Assembly (NCBI GenBank): GCA_038117225.1
Contig: JAYOFM010000003.1
Coordinates: 18,115 to 82,114, forward strand
DNA: 64,000 nucleotides
Direction: 5' to 3'
Source: JAYOFM01 sp038117225
GTDB taxonomy: Bacteria > Pseudomonadota > Alphaproteobacteria > Rhodospirillales > Casp-alpha2
Below the pieces are notes generated by a model. The model had not been told where the DNA came from. It saw only the letters and a program-made list of their open reading frames with translations, and made no database searches. Positions 33,234-41,055 of the stretch are shown here, one piece after another. The stretch's first letter is position 1; each line of letters begins with the position of its first letter. The translations under genes were made by a program, and so were the position numbers.

Positions 33234-35144
33234 ATGAGCAACGCCTACGATGAGGCTTATCGGCGCTCCATCGACGACCCTGAGGGTTTTTGGGGTGAGG
33301 CGGCCGAGGAACTGGTGTGGTCGCGTAAGTGGGACAAGGTCCTGGACGATTCCAATCCGCCTTTCTACCGCTGGTTTCAGGGCGGTGAAATAAACACCTG
33401 CTACAACGCGCTCGACCGTCACGTGGACGAAGGCAACGGTGATCGTCTGGCGCTGATCTACGACAGCCCGGTTACCGGCAACACGGTGCGGAAGTACACC
33501 TACGAACAATTGCGGGACGAGGTCGCCCTGTTCGCCGGGGTGCTCTCCGACCATGGCGTGGAAAAAGGCGATCGGGTCATCATCTATATGCCGATGGTGC
33601 CCGAAGCGGCGATTGCCATGCTCGCTTGCGCCCGCCTCGGCGCCATTCATTCCGTGGTGTTCGGCGGTTTCGCGGCCAATGAACTGGCGGTTCGAATCGA
33701 CGACGCCAAGCCGAAGATCATTGTAACCGCGACCTGCGGTATCGAGGTCAACCGGGTCATCGAATACATGCCGCTATTAAACGGCGCCATTGATCTGGCC
33801 AGCCATAAACCCAATCACTGCATCGTCCTGGCACGCCCGGAATGCGCGGCCGAATTGATGCCGGAACGCGATATCGATTGGGCCGCGGCGATGGAGATCG
33901 CGGTTCCCGCCGACTGCGAAACCGTGGCGGCGACGGACCCCCTGTACGTCCTTTATACCTCCGGCACCACGGGACAGCCGAAGGGCGTCGTGCGCGACAA
34001 CGGCGGCCATGCGGTGGCGTTGAAATGGTCGATGAAGAACATCTACGACGTCGACCCGGGGGATGTGTTCTGGGCCGCGTCCGACGTCGGCTGGGTGGTC
34101 GGCCATTCCTATATCGTCTACGCGCCGCTGCTGCACGGTGCCACCTCGGTACTTTATGAGGGCAAGCCCGTCGGCACGCCCGACGCCGGCGCCTTCTGGC
34201 GGGTCATTGCCGATCACAAGGTGAAGATCATGTTCACCGCGCCGACCGCCTTCCGCGCCATCAAACGCGAGGATCCGGAAGGCACGCTGCTCGCCGACTA
34301 CGATCTATCTAATTTCAAAATTCTTTTCCTGGCGGGCGAGCGGCTCGACCCGGATACGCTGGATTGGGCGGAAACCAAGCTCGGCGTGCCGGTCATCGAT
34401 CACTGGTGGCAGACCGAAACCGGCTGGTCGATCGCCGCCAATTGCATGGGGCTGCATGCCTTTCCGGTGAAGCCCGGTTCGCCGACCAAGGCGGCGCCGG
34501 GCTGGAATGTGCATATTCTCGACGATAGCTGCAACGAGGTTCCGGTCGGTGAAATCGGCGCCATCTGCGTTAAGCTGCCGATGCCGCCATCCAGCCTGCC
34601 GACCCTGTGGAACGCCGACGACCGCTTTGTCGAAGCCTACATGGAAGAGTTCCCGGGTTATTATAAAACGGCGGACGCCGGCAAGGTCGACGAGGACGGA
34701 TACCTCTACATCATGGCCCGTACCGACGACATCATTAACGTTGCCGGGCATCGGCTATCGACCGGCGGCATGGAGGAGGTGTTAGCCGATCATCCGGATG
34801 TCGCGGAATGCGCCGTGGTCGGTGTCGCCGACCAGCTCAAGGGGCAACTGCCGGTCGGTTTCCTGGTGCTCAACGCCGGCACCACGAAGCAGCCGGATGA
34901 GGTGGTCGCCGAGGTGGTGAAGATGGTGCGCGATCGCATCGGTCCGGTCGCCGCGTTCAAGACCGCCACCGTCGTCGAACGGCTGCCGAAGACCCGCTCC
35001 GGCAAGATTTTGCGCGGCACGATCCAGAAGATCGCCGACCGCGAGGATTGGAAGATGCCGGCGACCATTGACGATCCGGCGATCCTCGACGAAATCACCG
35101 AGGCACTGGAAGGCATCGGCCTCGCCGGCGCCCGCAAGGGTTAG
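33234..35144 (+). CDS. prpE: propionyl-CoA synthetase
   Basis: 636 residues from ATG 33234; upstream in-frame codons would run into the divergent ligase. Activates propionate (or another short acid) to the CoA ester. Acetyl-CoA-synthetase-type motifs: VLYTSGTTGQPKGVVRDNGG, WWQTETGWS, YYKTADAGKVDEDGYLYIMAR, and the acylation-target Lys in KTRSGKILRGT. The W(F)xGGEIN-type N-terminal segment (YRWFQGGEINTCYN) and SDVGWVVGHSYIVY favour PrpE over Acs. Heads prpE-SDR-aminotransferase (3 and 28 bp gaps). Confidence 0.87.
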   Translation: MSNAYDEAYRRSIDDPEGFWGEAAEELVWSRKWDKVLDDSNPPFYRWFQGGEINTCYNALDRHVDEGNGDRLALIYDSPVTGNTVRKYTYEQLRDEVALFAGVLSDHGVEKGDRVIIYMPMVPEAAIAMLACARLGAIHSVVFGGFAANELAVRIDDAKPKIIVTATCGIEVNRVIEYMPLLNGAIDLASHKPNHCIVLARPECAAELMPERDIDWAAAMEIAVPADCETVAATDPLYVLYTSGTTGQPKGVVRDNGGHAVALKWSMKNIYDVDPGDVFWAASDVGWVVGHSYIVYAPLLHGATSVLYEGKPVGTPDAGAFWRVIADHKVKIMFTAPTAFRAIKREDPEGTLLADYDLSNFKILFLAGERLDPDTLDWAETKLGVPVIDHWWQTETGWSIAANCMGLHAFPVKPGSPTKAAPGWNVHILDDSCNEVPVGEIGAICVKLPMPPSSLPTLWNADDRFVEAYMEEFPGYYKTADAGKVDEDGYLYIMARTDDIINVAGHRLSTGGMEEVLADHPDVAECAVVGVADQLKGQLPVGFLVLNAGTTKQPDEVVAEVVKMVRDRIGPVAAFKTATVVERLPKTRSGKILRGTIQKIADREDWKMPATIDDPAILDEITEALEGIGLAGARKG

Positions 35145-35147
35145 GGC

Positions 35148-35924
35148 ATGCGCCTTCAAGGCAGGGTTGCCACCGTCACCGGCGCCGCGCAGGGCATCGG
35201 CGAGGCCTGCGTGCGGGCGTTCGCCGCCGAGGGCGCCAAGGTTGTCATCGCCGACATCAACGGGGAAAAAGGCGAAGCCGTCGCCGCCTCCATCCGCGAC
35301 GGCGGTGGCGAGGCCGTGTTCCGGTCCTGCGACGTTCGCGACAAGGGCCAGGTGGACGCGCTCATTCAGGCCGCCGTGGACAACTACGGCGGACTCGATA
35401 TTCACCTGTCCAATGCCGCGATTATTGACGCGGCGGATTTTCTCGACGTCACGGAGGAGAACTGGAACAACGTCCTCGCCATTAACCTGACCGGCTTCTT
35501 CCTGGCGGGGCAGGCGGCGGCGCGGCAAATGGTTGCCCAGGGTAGGGGCGGCGTCATCATCAACATGTCATCGACCAATGCCGTGGTGTCGATCCCCAAC
35601 ATCGTCTCCTACGTCACCTGCAAGGGCGGAGTCATGCAGTTGACTAAGACAATGGCCATCGCACTCGCCGACAGGGGTATCCGCGTCAACGCCATCGGCC
35701 CTGGCACCATCCTGACCGATCTTGCGCGCCAGGTAATGACCGACGATGCCAAGCGCCACACAATCCTGTCGCGCACGCCGCTCGGTCGCTGCGGCGAGCC
35801 CGAAGAAGTCGCTGCGGTGGCCGTTTTCCTGGCTTCCGACGACAGCAGCTACGTTACCGGGGAAACCATCTATTGCGATGGCGGCCGGCTTGGGCTCAAT
35901 TACACGGTGCCCGTTAACGACTGA
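35148..35924 (+). CDS. short-chain dehydrogenase/reductase
   Basis: 258 residues. NAD(P) motif TGAAQGIG (11-18), LSNAA in place of the usual NNAG near 88-91, catalytic Ser141/142 and Y155-x3-K159. C-terminal segment PLGRCGEPEEVAAVAVFLASDDSSYVTG is standard. Starts 3 bp after prpE. The acidic AD after strand 2 suggests NAD rather than NADP. Substrate unknown. Confidence 0.9.
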   Translation: MRLQGRVATVTGAAQGIGEACVRAFAAEGAKVVIADINGEKGEAVAASIRDGGGEAVFRSCDVRDKGQVDALIQAAVDNYGGLDIHLSNAAIIDAADFLDVTEENWNNVLAINLTGFFLAGQAAARQMVAQGRGGVIINMSSTNAVVSIPNIVSYVTCKGGVMQLTKTMAIALADRGIRVNAIGPGTILTDLARQVMTDDAKRHTILSRTPLGRCGEPEEVAAVAVFLASDDSSYVTGETIYCDGGRLGLNYTVPVND

Positions 35925-35952
35925 CCGCCCGCCGCTTAAAGGAGTCCCGTTC

Positions 35953-37236
35953 ATGGACCTGACGCACGCCGACCCGGAAGAATTGGAGGCGGCGGAAACC
36001 GCTTGCGCCGAAGCCTATGACGCCATCAAGGCGGAAGGGCTGAAGCTCGACATGACGCGCGGCAAGCCGTCGGCGGAGCAATTGGCCCTGTCCGATCCGA
36101 TGCTGACCATCGTCGATGGCGACGGCTGCCATGGCGCTGGCGGCACCGACTATCGCAACTACGGCATCGTCGAGGGCATTTCCGAGGCACGTGCGCTGTT
36201 CGCCGACTATATGGACGTCACTCAGGGGGAGATCATCGTTGGTGGCAATGCCAGCCTGACCATGATGTATGACGCCTTCGTCGGCGCGCTGCTGTTCGGC
36301 ATGCCGGGTGGTGACGGGCCGTGGCGGGCCGGCCGCGATAAGATCATCGCGCCGGTACCCGGTTACGACCGTCACTTCGCCATCTGCGAGCGTCTGGGGC
36401 TGGAAATGCTCCCGGTCGACATGCTCGACGACGGCCCGGACATGGATGCTGTCGAGGCCATGGTCGCCGATGATGCTAGCATCAAGGGCATCTGGTGCGT
36501 GCCCAAGTATTCCAATCCGACTGGTGCCGTCTATTCAGATGAGACGGTGGAACGCCTCGCGGCCATGAAAACGGCCGCGCCGGATTTCAGAATCTTCTGG
36601 GACAACGCCTACAACGTTCACCACATCGTCGACGGTGGACCGGCGGACGTCTTGAACGTCCTATCCGCGTGCGAGGACGAAGGCACGGCCGACCGCCCCT
36701 TGATGTTCGGCTCCACGTCGAAAATGACACATCCCGGTTCCGGCGTGGCGTTGATGGCGGCGTCGGAAGATAATATCGCCGACGCGGTGAAGAAGATTTC
36801 CTATGCCTCGATCGGCCCCGACAAGATCAACCAACTCCGCCACGTACGCCTGTTCAAGGACATGGACGGCATATTGGCGCACATGGCGAAGCACGCCGAT
36901 ATCGTGCGGCCCCGCTTCAAGGCGGTCGATGACGCCCTTGCCGAAAACCTGGAGGGCAAGGGCATCGCCCAATGGACGCGGCCCGATGGCGGTTATTTCA
37001 CCAGTGTCGACGTGATGGATGATTGCGCGACGGAGGTGGTGCGTTTGGCGGCGGAAGCGGGTGTTAAATTCACGCCGGCCGGCGCGACCTTCCCGCTTGG
37101 CAAGGACCCGCGCGACCGCAATCTGCGTCTCGCGCCGACCATGCCCGACGTGGCGGAGGTCGAGGCGGCGATGCGGGTCTTCTGCACCTGCGTCGAATTG
37201 GTCAGCGTGCGTAAGCTGCTCGGTAAAAACCGTTAG
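35953..37236 (+). CDS. PLP-dependent aminotransferase, aspartate-aminotransferase subgroup Ic-like
   Basis: 427 residues from ATG 35953, preceded by AAAGGAG. Class I fold with unusual N-terminal signature LDMTRGKPSAEQLALSD and DYRNYGIVEGISEARALF, as in the Corynebacterium-type AspT group. PLP Lys lies in FGSTSKMTHPGSG, and carboxylate Arg in DRNLRLAPT. KYSNPTGAVYSD and WDNAYNVHHI bind the cofactor. Likely aspartate or another amino donor; substrate not determinable. Its TAG shares a CTAG with the stop of the convergent trcR gene. Confidence 0.85.
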   Translation: MDLTHADPEELEAAETACAEAYDAIKAEGLKLDMTRGKPSAEQLALSDPMLTIVDGDGCHGAGGTDYRNYGIVEGISEARALFADYMDVTQGEIIVGGNASLTMMYDAFVGALLFGMPGGDGPWRAGRDKIIAPVPGYDRHFAICERLGLEMLPVDMLDDGPDMDAVEAMVADDASIKGIWCVPKYSNPTGAVYSDETVERLAAMKTAAPDFRIFWDNAYNVHHIVDGGPADVLNVLSACEDEGTADRPLMFGSTSKMTHPGSGVALMAASEDNIADAVKKISYASIGPDKINQLRHVRLFKDMDGILAHMAKHADIVRPRFKAVDDALAENLEGKGIAQWTRPDGGYFTSVDVMDDCATEVVRLAAEAGVKFTPAGATFPLGKDPRDRNLRLAPTMPDVAEVEAAMRVFCTCVELVSVRKLLGKNR

Positions 37237-37928
37237 GACGCTTCCGCGTCCTCAAGCTTGGACGGGCCGGTCTCTTCGGCCTCTTCGGCCGTGGGTGTGG
37301 GCGCGAACGGATCGACGGGTACGTTGGCGGGCGGTGGCGTCGCCACGGGTGGTGTGGCGACGGGCTGCGTGGTCGCCGCCGGCGCTTGTCCGCCATGCAC
37401 ATTGCCGGCGCGCGCGCGTGCCACGGCTACCGCCTTTTCCAGATCCTGGGCGGCGCACAGGCCCAGCCCGACCGGGTTCTGCGGCTTGATGTTGGTGGCA
37501 TTCCAGTGGGTGCGTTCGCGGACCGAGGTGATCGTCGGTTTGGTGGTGCCGACCAGCTTGCACAATTGCGCGTCGGTCAATTCCGGGTAGTTCTTCAACA
37601 GCCAGGCAATGCCGTCGGGTCGGTCCTGGCGCTTGGACACCGGCGTATAACGGGCACCCTTGTTGCGCGCCTTGGGCAGTGGGATGGTCGCTTCGGCGCG
37701 TTGCAGCACACCGTTCGGGTCGGCGGCGCAGCGCTCGATTTCCGCGGCCGTCAATTCCCCGGCGGTCACCGGGTCGAGGCCCTGCATGCCGATGGCGACG
37801 TCACCGTCGGCAATGGCCTGAACCTCCAGGTCATGTAGGCCGCAGAATTCGGCAATTTGGCGGAACGTCAGGCCGGTGTTGTCGATCAGCCAAACAGCGG
37901 TGGCCTTCGGCATCAGGGGATGCGCCAT
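37233..37928 (-). CDS. trcR: DUF1013 cell-cycle transcriptional regulator TrcR
   Basis: 231 residues from ATG 37928 (MAHPLMPKATAVWLIDNTG); the TTG at 37946 is less likely. Two helix-turn-helix-like stretches: LTFRQIAEFCGLHDLEVQA near 20-38 and LTDAQLCKLVGTTKPTITSVR near 125-145. The family (DUF1013, alphaproteobacterial) was linked to CtrA expression in Caulobacter. The last 60 residues are a Pro/Ala/Thr-rich tail (repeat ATPPVATPP) with acidic end, probably disordered. Monocistronic. Confidence 0.85.
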   Translation of the reverse strand: MAHPLMPKATAVWLIDNTGLTFRQIAEFCGLHDLEVQAIADGDVAIGMQGLDPVTAGELTAAEIERCAADPNGVLQRAEATIPLPKARNKGARYTPVSKRQDRPDGIAWLLKNYPELTDAQLCKLVGTTKPTITSVRERTHWNATNIKPQNPVGLGLCAAQDLEKAVAVARARAGNVHGGQAPAATTQPVATPPVATPPPANVPVDPFAPTPTAEEAEETGPSKLEDAEAS

Positions 37929-38052
37929 AATCTCTATCCCTTTCAAGGTAATACCGTCGGATCGGCTAACCCCATACCCGACGCTTGAGCTCTTATAACG
38001 TCCCGGCCCGGGGCGGGTAAAGGGCGAGGTGACGAAATTCGTGGATTTACCG

Positions 38053-39042
38053 TTACCGAACCGTGAGAACGATCTTGCCGATATGTTGGCTCGATTCCAT
38101 CAGCGCATGGGCCGCCGCCGCCTCGGCGAGCGGGAAGGTGGCGTGGATCATCGGCCGGATATCACCGGCGGTGATCATTGGCCAGACCCGTTGCTCCAGC
38201 GCCTCGGCGATGGCGCCCTTACGCTCCACCGACTGCGGCCGCAGGGTTGAGCCGGTCAGCGTCAACCGTTTTAGCATCATTGGCATGAAGTCGACTTCGA
38301 CCTTGGAGCCGCCGAGAAAAGCGATGTTGACGTGGCGGCCATCCGGTTTCAACGCCTTGATATTACGTGGAATATAATCACCGCCGACCATGTCGAGCAC
38401 GACGTCGACGCCGCCCGGCCCGAATTCCTTTGCCGCCGCGACGTAATCCTCTTCACGGTAGTTGACCGCCCGTTCGGCGCCGAGATCGAGACAAGCCTGG
38501 CATTTTTCGACGCTGCCGGCGGTCACCAGGACCCGCGCGCCGAGGCGGCTGGCGATTTGGATCGCCGTGGTGCCGATGCCGCTGGACCCGCCGTGCACCA
38601 GGATCGTTTCGCCGGGCTGCAGGCCGGCCCGCATGAACACGTTTGTCCACACGGTGAAGAACGTCTCCGGTAACGCCGCTGCCTCGATCTCACTCAGACC
38701 GCCCGGTATGGGCAGGCACTGCACCGCCGGGGTCGTGACATACTCCGCGTAGCCGCCACCGGCCACCAGCGCACATACTCGATCACCCTCGGACCAGCGT
38801 CCGACACCGTTGCCGATAACCGTGCCCGACACCTCCAAGCCCGGAATATCCGTGACACCGGGTGGCGGAGCGTAGTTGCCGAGACGCTGAATGCAGTCCG
38901 GCCGGTTGACGCCGGCCGCGTCGACGCGGATCAGTACTTCACCCTCGGCGGGGACCGGGACCGGCCGTGTCGTCGGCTTTAACACCTCGGGTCCGCCGGG
39001 CTCGGTAATCTCGACGCAGTTCATGGTGTCGGGCGTTGTCAT
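38053..39042 (-). CDS. NAD(P)H quinone oxidoreductase, zinc-independent MDR family
   Basis: 329 residues from ATG 39042. Medium-chain reductase without the catalytic zinc cysteines: GroES-like half with DAAGVNRPDCIQRLGNY, Rossmann half with VHGGSSGIGTTAIQIAS (149-165), and the PIG3-like signature FLGGSKVEVDFMPMMLKRL. Reduces quinones or activated alkenes, likely with NADPH. Divergent from the DUF1192 gene. Confidence 0.88.
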   Translation of the reverse strand: MTTPDTMNCVEITEPGGPEVLKPTTRPVPVPAEGEVLIRVDAAGVNRPDCIQRLGNYAPPPGVTDIPGLEVSGTVIGNGVGRWSEGDRVCALVAGGGYAEYVTTPAVQCLPIPGGLSEIEAAALPETFFTVWTNVFMRAGLQPGETILVHGGSSGIGTTAIQIASRLGARVLVTAGSVEKCQACLDLGAERAVNYREEDYVAAAKEFGPGGVDVVLDMVGGDYIPRNIKALKPDGRHVNIAFLGGSKVEVDFMPMMLKRLTLTGSTLRPQSVERKGAIAEALEQRVWPMITAGDIRPMIHATFPLAEAAAAHALMESSQHIGKIVLTVR

Positions 39043-39126
39043 GATGTCCTCGTTGGCTGCTACACTTGCCGCTGGCGTTGCTCTAGTATCTTGGCAATGA
39101 ACTGGCAAGCGCGAGAGGACGCGACG

Positions 39127-39309
39127 ATGGAAATCGAGGACCTGGAAGCGAAGAAAAACAAACCGGCGCCGAAAAATCTCGAGGTGCTGTCGATCGAGGC
39201 CCTCGGCGAGTACATCGCCGAACTGGAACAGGAAATCGATCGGGTGCGCGAGACCATCGCTCAGAAGCAGGCCGCTCGCGCCGGTGCCGAGACATTTTTC
39301 AAGAGCTAG
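39127..39309 (+). CDS. DUF1192-family small protein
   Basis: 60 residues from ATG 39127, with GAGAGGA six bases upstream. Amphipathic coiled coil; signature LEVLSIEALGEYIAELEQEI followed by RVRETIAQKQAAR. Family is alphaproteobacterial, function unknown. Its TAG is nested in the CTAG shared with the convergent gene 39306-39542. Confidence 0.85.
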   Translation: MEIEDLEAKKNKPAPKNLEVLSIEALGEYIAELEQEIDRVRETIAQKQAARAGAETFFKS

Positions 39310-39542
39310 GTCTGATCGTTTCCGTCGCGCCGTCGGCGCGTCCAGAACAACACCCAACCGACGATCCCCAATACGATCACGATCACGACCCAGCCGACGC
39401 GCGGGCTGAACGGGCAGCGCGAGCCTTTCGGCGCGCGCCACGGGCCGGCCGAGGGCGACAGCACGACGTGAGCCAACGGCGCCAGGTAGAAGACCATCAC
39501 GACGAACCAAGCCATCTCTGGTGACATGCTGACTGTTTCCAT
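39306..39542 (-). CDS. small two-span membrane protein, PLDc_N-like
   Basis: 78 residues, two hydrophobic segments (about 10-28 and 48-67), the second RVGWVVIVIVLGIVGWVLFW resembling the phospholipase-D-nuclease N-terminal domain in short membrane proteins. A loop with Pro/Ser and one Cys joins them; a basic tail (TRRRRDG) faces the cytosol by positive-inside rule. A CtrA-like box lies 27-41 bp upstream of its start. Function unknown. Confidence 0.6.
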   Translation of the reverse strand: METVSMSPEMAWFVVMVFYLAPLAHVVLSPSAGPWRAPKGSRCPFSPRVGWVVIVIVLGIVGWVLFWTRRRRDGNDQT

Positions 39543-39568
39543 TCAATGCGAAGAACCGTTGATTAACG

Positions 39569-39583
39569 TTAACGCATCTTTAA
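39569..39583. promoter_or_regulatory. CtrA-like box TTAA-N7-TTAA
   Basis: TTAACGCATCTTTAA is an exact match to the full CtrA site spacing, with an additional TTAA three bases earlier (39563-39566). It lies upstream of the divergent small membrane protein (start 39542) and of the putative small RNA. CtrA control is inferred from motif only. Confidence 0.5.
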
Positions 39584-39589
39584 GTCGCG

Positions 39590-39689
39590 GGCGATAGACT
39601 CGTCGGTGAATGGCTCAAGCCATTCATTAACTTCGACGCCTCCCTGTTAGTAAACTCGCCGCCTCGGAAACGGGGCGGCGCTCTTTTTA
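39590..39689 (+). ncRNA. candidate small RNA with two hairpins and an intrinsic terminator
   Basis: Stem TGAATGGCT/AGCCATTCA at 39607-39626, then CGCCGCCTCG/CGGGGCGGCG around GAAA-like loop at 39657-39680 followed by CTCTTTTT. The 5' end is a guess, placed just after the CtrA-like box. No homologue recognised. It could instead be a read-through terminator of the DUF1192 transcript, 350 bp upstream. Confidence 0.4.
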
Positions 39690-39805
39690 GGGCCGAATAT
39701 TCACGGGTGTTTTGAATCACTTGACGGCAAACGCGGGGCGTGGTTGATTCCGGCCAACAATAAGAATTCAAGGGCGAGTTTGACAGGTTTGAGGCTTTGA
39801 AGATC

Positions 39806-39841
39806 GGGGGCTGCCAGGCGACTGGCGGCCCCCAACTTTTT
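39806..39841 (+). terminator. strong intrinsic terminator with GCGA tetraloop
   Basis: GGGGGCTGCCAG and CTGGCGGCCCCC pair over 12 bp (one T-G wobble) around a GNRA-type GCGA loop, followed by AACTTTTTG. It sits 50 bp upstream of the thioesterase gene and after the first terminator, so it either ends a second small RNA (39690-39840) or insulates the thioesterase gene. Confidence 0.8.
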
Positions 39842-39891
39842 GCGCTAGGTCTTTTCCACCGCCGCAGGATGACGACCAAGGATATAAAATC

Positions 39892-40332
39892 ATGGCCCAG
39901 GGATTGCTCGAAACCCGCGACCGCTACCCCCATTTTCTCGATATCCAGACTCGCTGGGCCGACAACGACCTCTATGGTCATGTCAACAACGTCACCTTCT
40001 ACAGCTACTTCGATACGGTGATTAACCGCTATCTGATCGACGCCGGTGGCCTCGATATTCACGACGGCGGGATCGTCGGCTATGCCGTTGAAACCATGTG
40101 TCGTTTTCACCGCCCCGTGGCCTATCCGGAAGCGTTACAGGCGGGCCTGCGGGTCGGCCGCCTGGGGACGTCGTCGGCGCGTTACGAGATCGGAATCTTC
40201 GGCGACGGGAACGATGATGCCGTCGCCGATGGCCATTTTGTCCATGTCTTCGTCGACCGGGCGGCCAATGCGCCGGTGCCGATACCGGATCGGGTGCGTG
40301 CCGCGCTTGAGCGCCTCGTGGTCGCCGAATAG
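39892..40332 (+). CDS. hotdog-fold acyl-CoA thioesterase
   Basis: 146 residues, 4-hydroxybenzoyl-CoA-thioesterase-like. The active-site segment TRWADNDLYGHVNN carries the catalytic Asp and the HVNN that binds the thioester; FYSYFDTVINRYL follows on the hotdog helix. Hydrolyses acyl-CoA, substrate unknown. Stands alone between a strong terminator and a convergent hsp20 gene. Confidence 0.88.
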   Translation: MAQGLLETRDRYPHFLDIQTRWADNDLYGHVNNVTFYSYFDTVINRYLIDAGGLDIHDGGIVGYAVETMCRFHRPVAYPEALQAGLRVGRLGTSSARYEIGIFGDGNDDAVADGHFVHVFVDRAANAPVPIPDRVRAALERLVVAE

Positions 40333-40356
40333 ACGAGAAATCTTCAAACCGAGACG

Positions 40357-40390
40357 AAAAGGGGCGCGCTCCTTATCAAGAGCGCGCCCC
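40357..40390 (-). terminator. intrinsic terminator of the hsp20 gene
   Basis: GGGGCGCGCTC/GAGCGCGCCCC form an 11-bp perfect stem with an 8-base loop. On the minus strand it is followed by TTTTCGTC, 31 bp after the hsp20 stop. Confidence 0.75.
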
Positions 40391-40421
40391 CATGTCTGGG
40401 TCCAGATGTTGGGCGTTGTCG

Positions 40422-40874
40422 TTACGCCGCCTTCTTCTGCTCGATGGCCTTGGCGCCGCCGACGATCTTGATGCTCTTCGGCTTGGCTTCCTCGGGGACG
40501 CGGCGTTCCAGATCCACGTGCAGCATGCCGTTGGTCAACGAGGCACCGGTCACTTCGATATGATCGGCGAGCTCGAACTTGCGCTGAAAGGCGCGACCGG
40601 CAATGCCGCGATGCAGATAGGTCGGTTCCTCGCCCGCATCGGCGATCTTTCCGGCGATGCTCAGCGTACCGTTCTCCACACTGACGTCCAGGTCCGCTTC
40701 GCCGAAACCGGCGACGGCCATGGTGACGCGGTAGGCGTCGGCGCTCAACTGCTCGATATTGTAGGGCGGATAGCCGGCGCTGGCGTCGACGCGGGACACA
40801 TTGTCAAGCAGCCGCTGCATGCGATCGAAGCCGACGGAATTACGAAACAGGGGGGTAAAGTCGATGGTTTGCAT
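40422..40874 (-). CDS. Hsp20/alpha-crystallin small heat-shock protein (IbpA-like)
   Basis: ATP-independent chaperone that holds unfolding proteins. 150 residues from ATG 40874 (MQTIDFTPLFRNSVGFDRM); this ATG sits nine bases after GGAG, better than the upstream ATG at 40880. Alpha-crystallin core from YPPYNIEQLSADAYRVTMAVAGF to GMLHVDLERRVPEEAKPKSI, including the conserved GxLxV-type NGMLHVDL. A heat-shock-type promoter and structured leader precede it, and a terminator follows. Confidence 0.93.
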   Translation of the reverse strand: MQTIDFTPLFRNSVGFDRMQRLLDNVSRVDASAGYPPYNIEQLSADAYRVTMAVAGFGEADLDVSVENGTLSIAGKIADAGEEPTYLHRGIAGRAFQRKFELADHIEVTGASLTNGMLHVDLERRVPEEAKPKSIKIVGGAKAIEQKKAA

Positions 40875-40910
40875 AGCCATATTCTCCATTGAGCTACATG
40901 GTTTCACAGC

Positions 40911-40980
40911 GAGCCGCCCGTGCGGGCCGGCTCTATTCGGTTGTCGTGTCGGCGGATCCACATCGGGCATCCACCGACAC
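40911..40980 (-). promoter_or_regulatory. structured 5' leader of hsp20 (RNA thermometer candidate)
   Basis: Two hairpins in the untranslated leader: 40946-40980 (12-bp stem GTGTCGGTGGAT with ATCCGCCGACAC, one wobble) and 40911-40933 (GAGCCG/CGGCTC plus CCCG/CGGG with a bulge). Small heat-shock genes in rhizobia often use multi-hairpin ROSE leaders. The diagnostic U(U/C)GCU anti-Shine-Dalgarno was not found, so this is not a standard ROSE element. Confidence 0.4.
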
Positions 40981-40985
40981 AACTG

Positions 40986-41013
40986 ATATAGTCGTCGAGA
41001 AATCCGCCGCAAG
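40986..41013 (-). promoter_or_regulatory. RpoH-type heat-shock promoter for hsp20
   Basis: Reading the minus strand: CTTGCG, a 16-base spacer, then CTATAT. This resembles the alphaproteobacterial RpoH consensus CTTGAA-N16/17-CCATAT. The expected transcription start falls at the base of the first leader hairpin. Inferred from sequence only. Confidence 0.6.
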
Positions 41014-41055
41014 GGCAGGACATAAAAAATTTAAAAAAAATGCTGGCCCGTAGGC

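Larger units (their letters stand above)
39543..39891. other. gene-free 349-bp region with two intrinsic terminators
   Basis: No convincing reading frame. It holds a CtrA-like box, a 9-bp perfect stem (39607-39626), a terminator hairpin (39657-39689), and a second, very stable terminator (39806-39841). Neither terminator lies directly after a plus-strand gene except the distant DUF1192 (stop 39309), so the signals point to one or two small transcripts. Confidence 0.6.

Noticed and set aside
39580..40110. 176-codon minus-strand frame across the small-RNA candidate and thioesterase
   Set aside because: It is largely antisense to the thioesterase gene, and it crosses both terminators.
40875..40980. 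Standard ROSE thermometer ahead of hsp20
   Set aside because: The conserved U(U/C)GCU facing the Shine-Dalgarno was not found; only stable upstream hairpins were.
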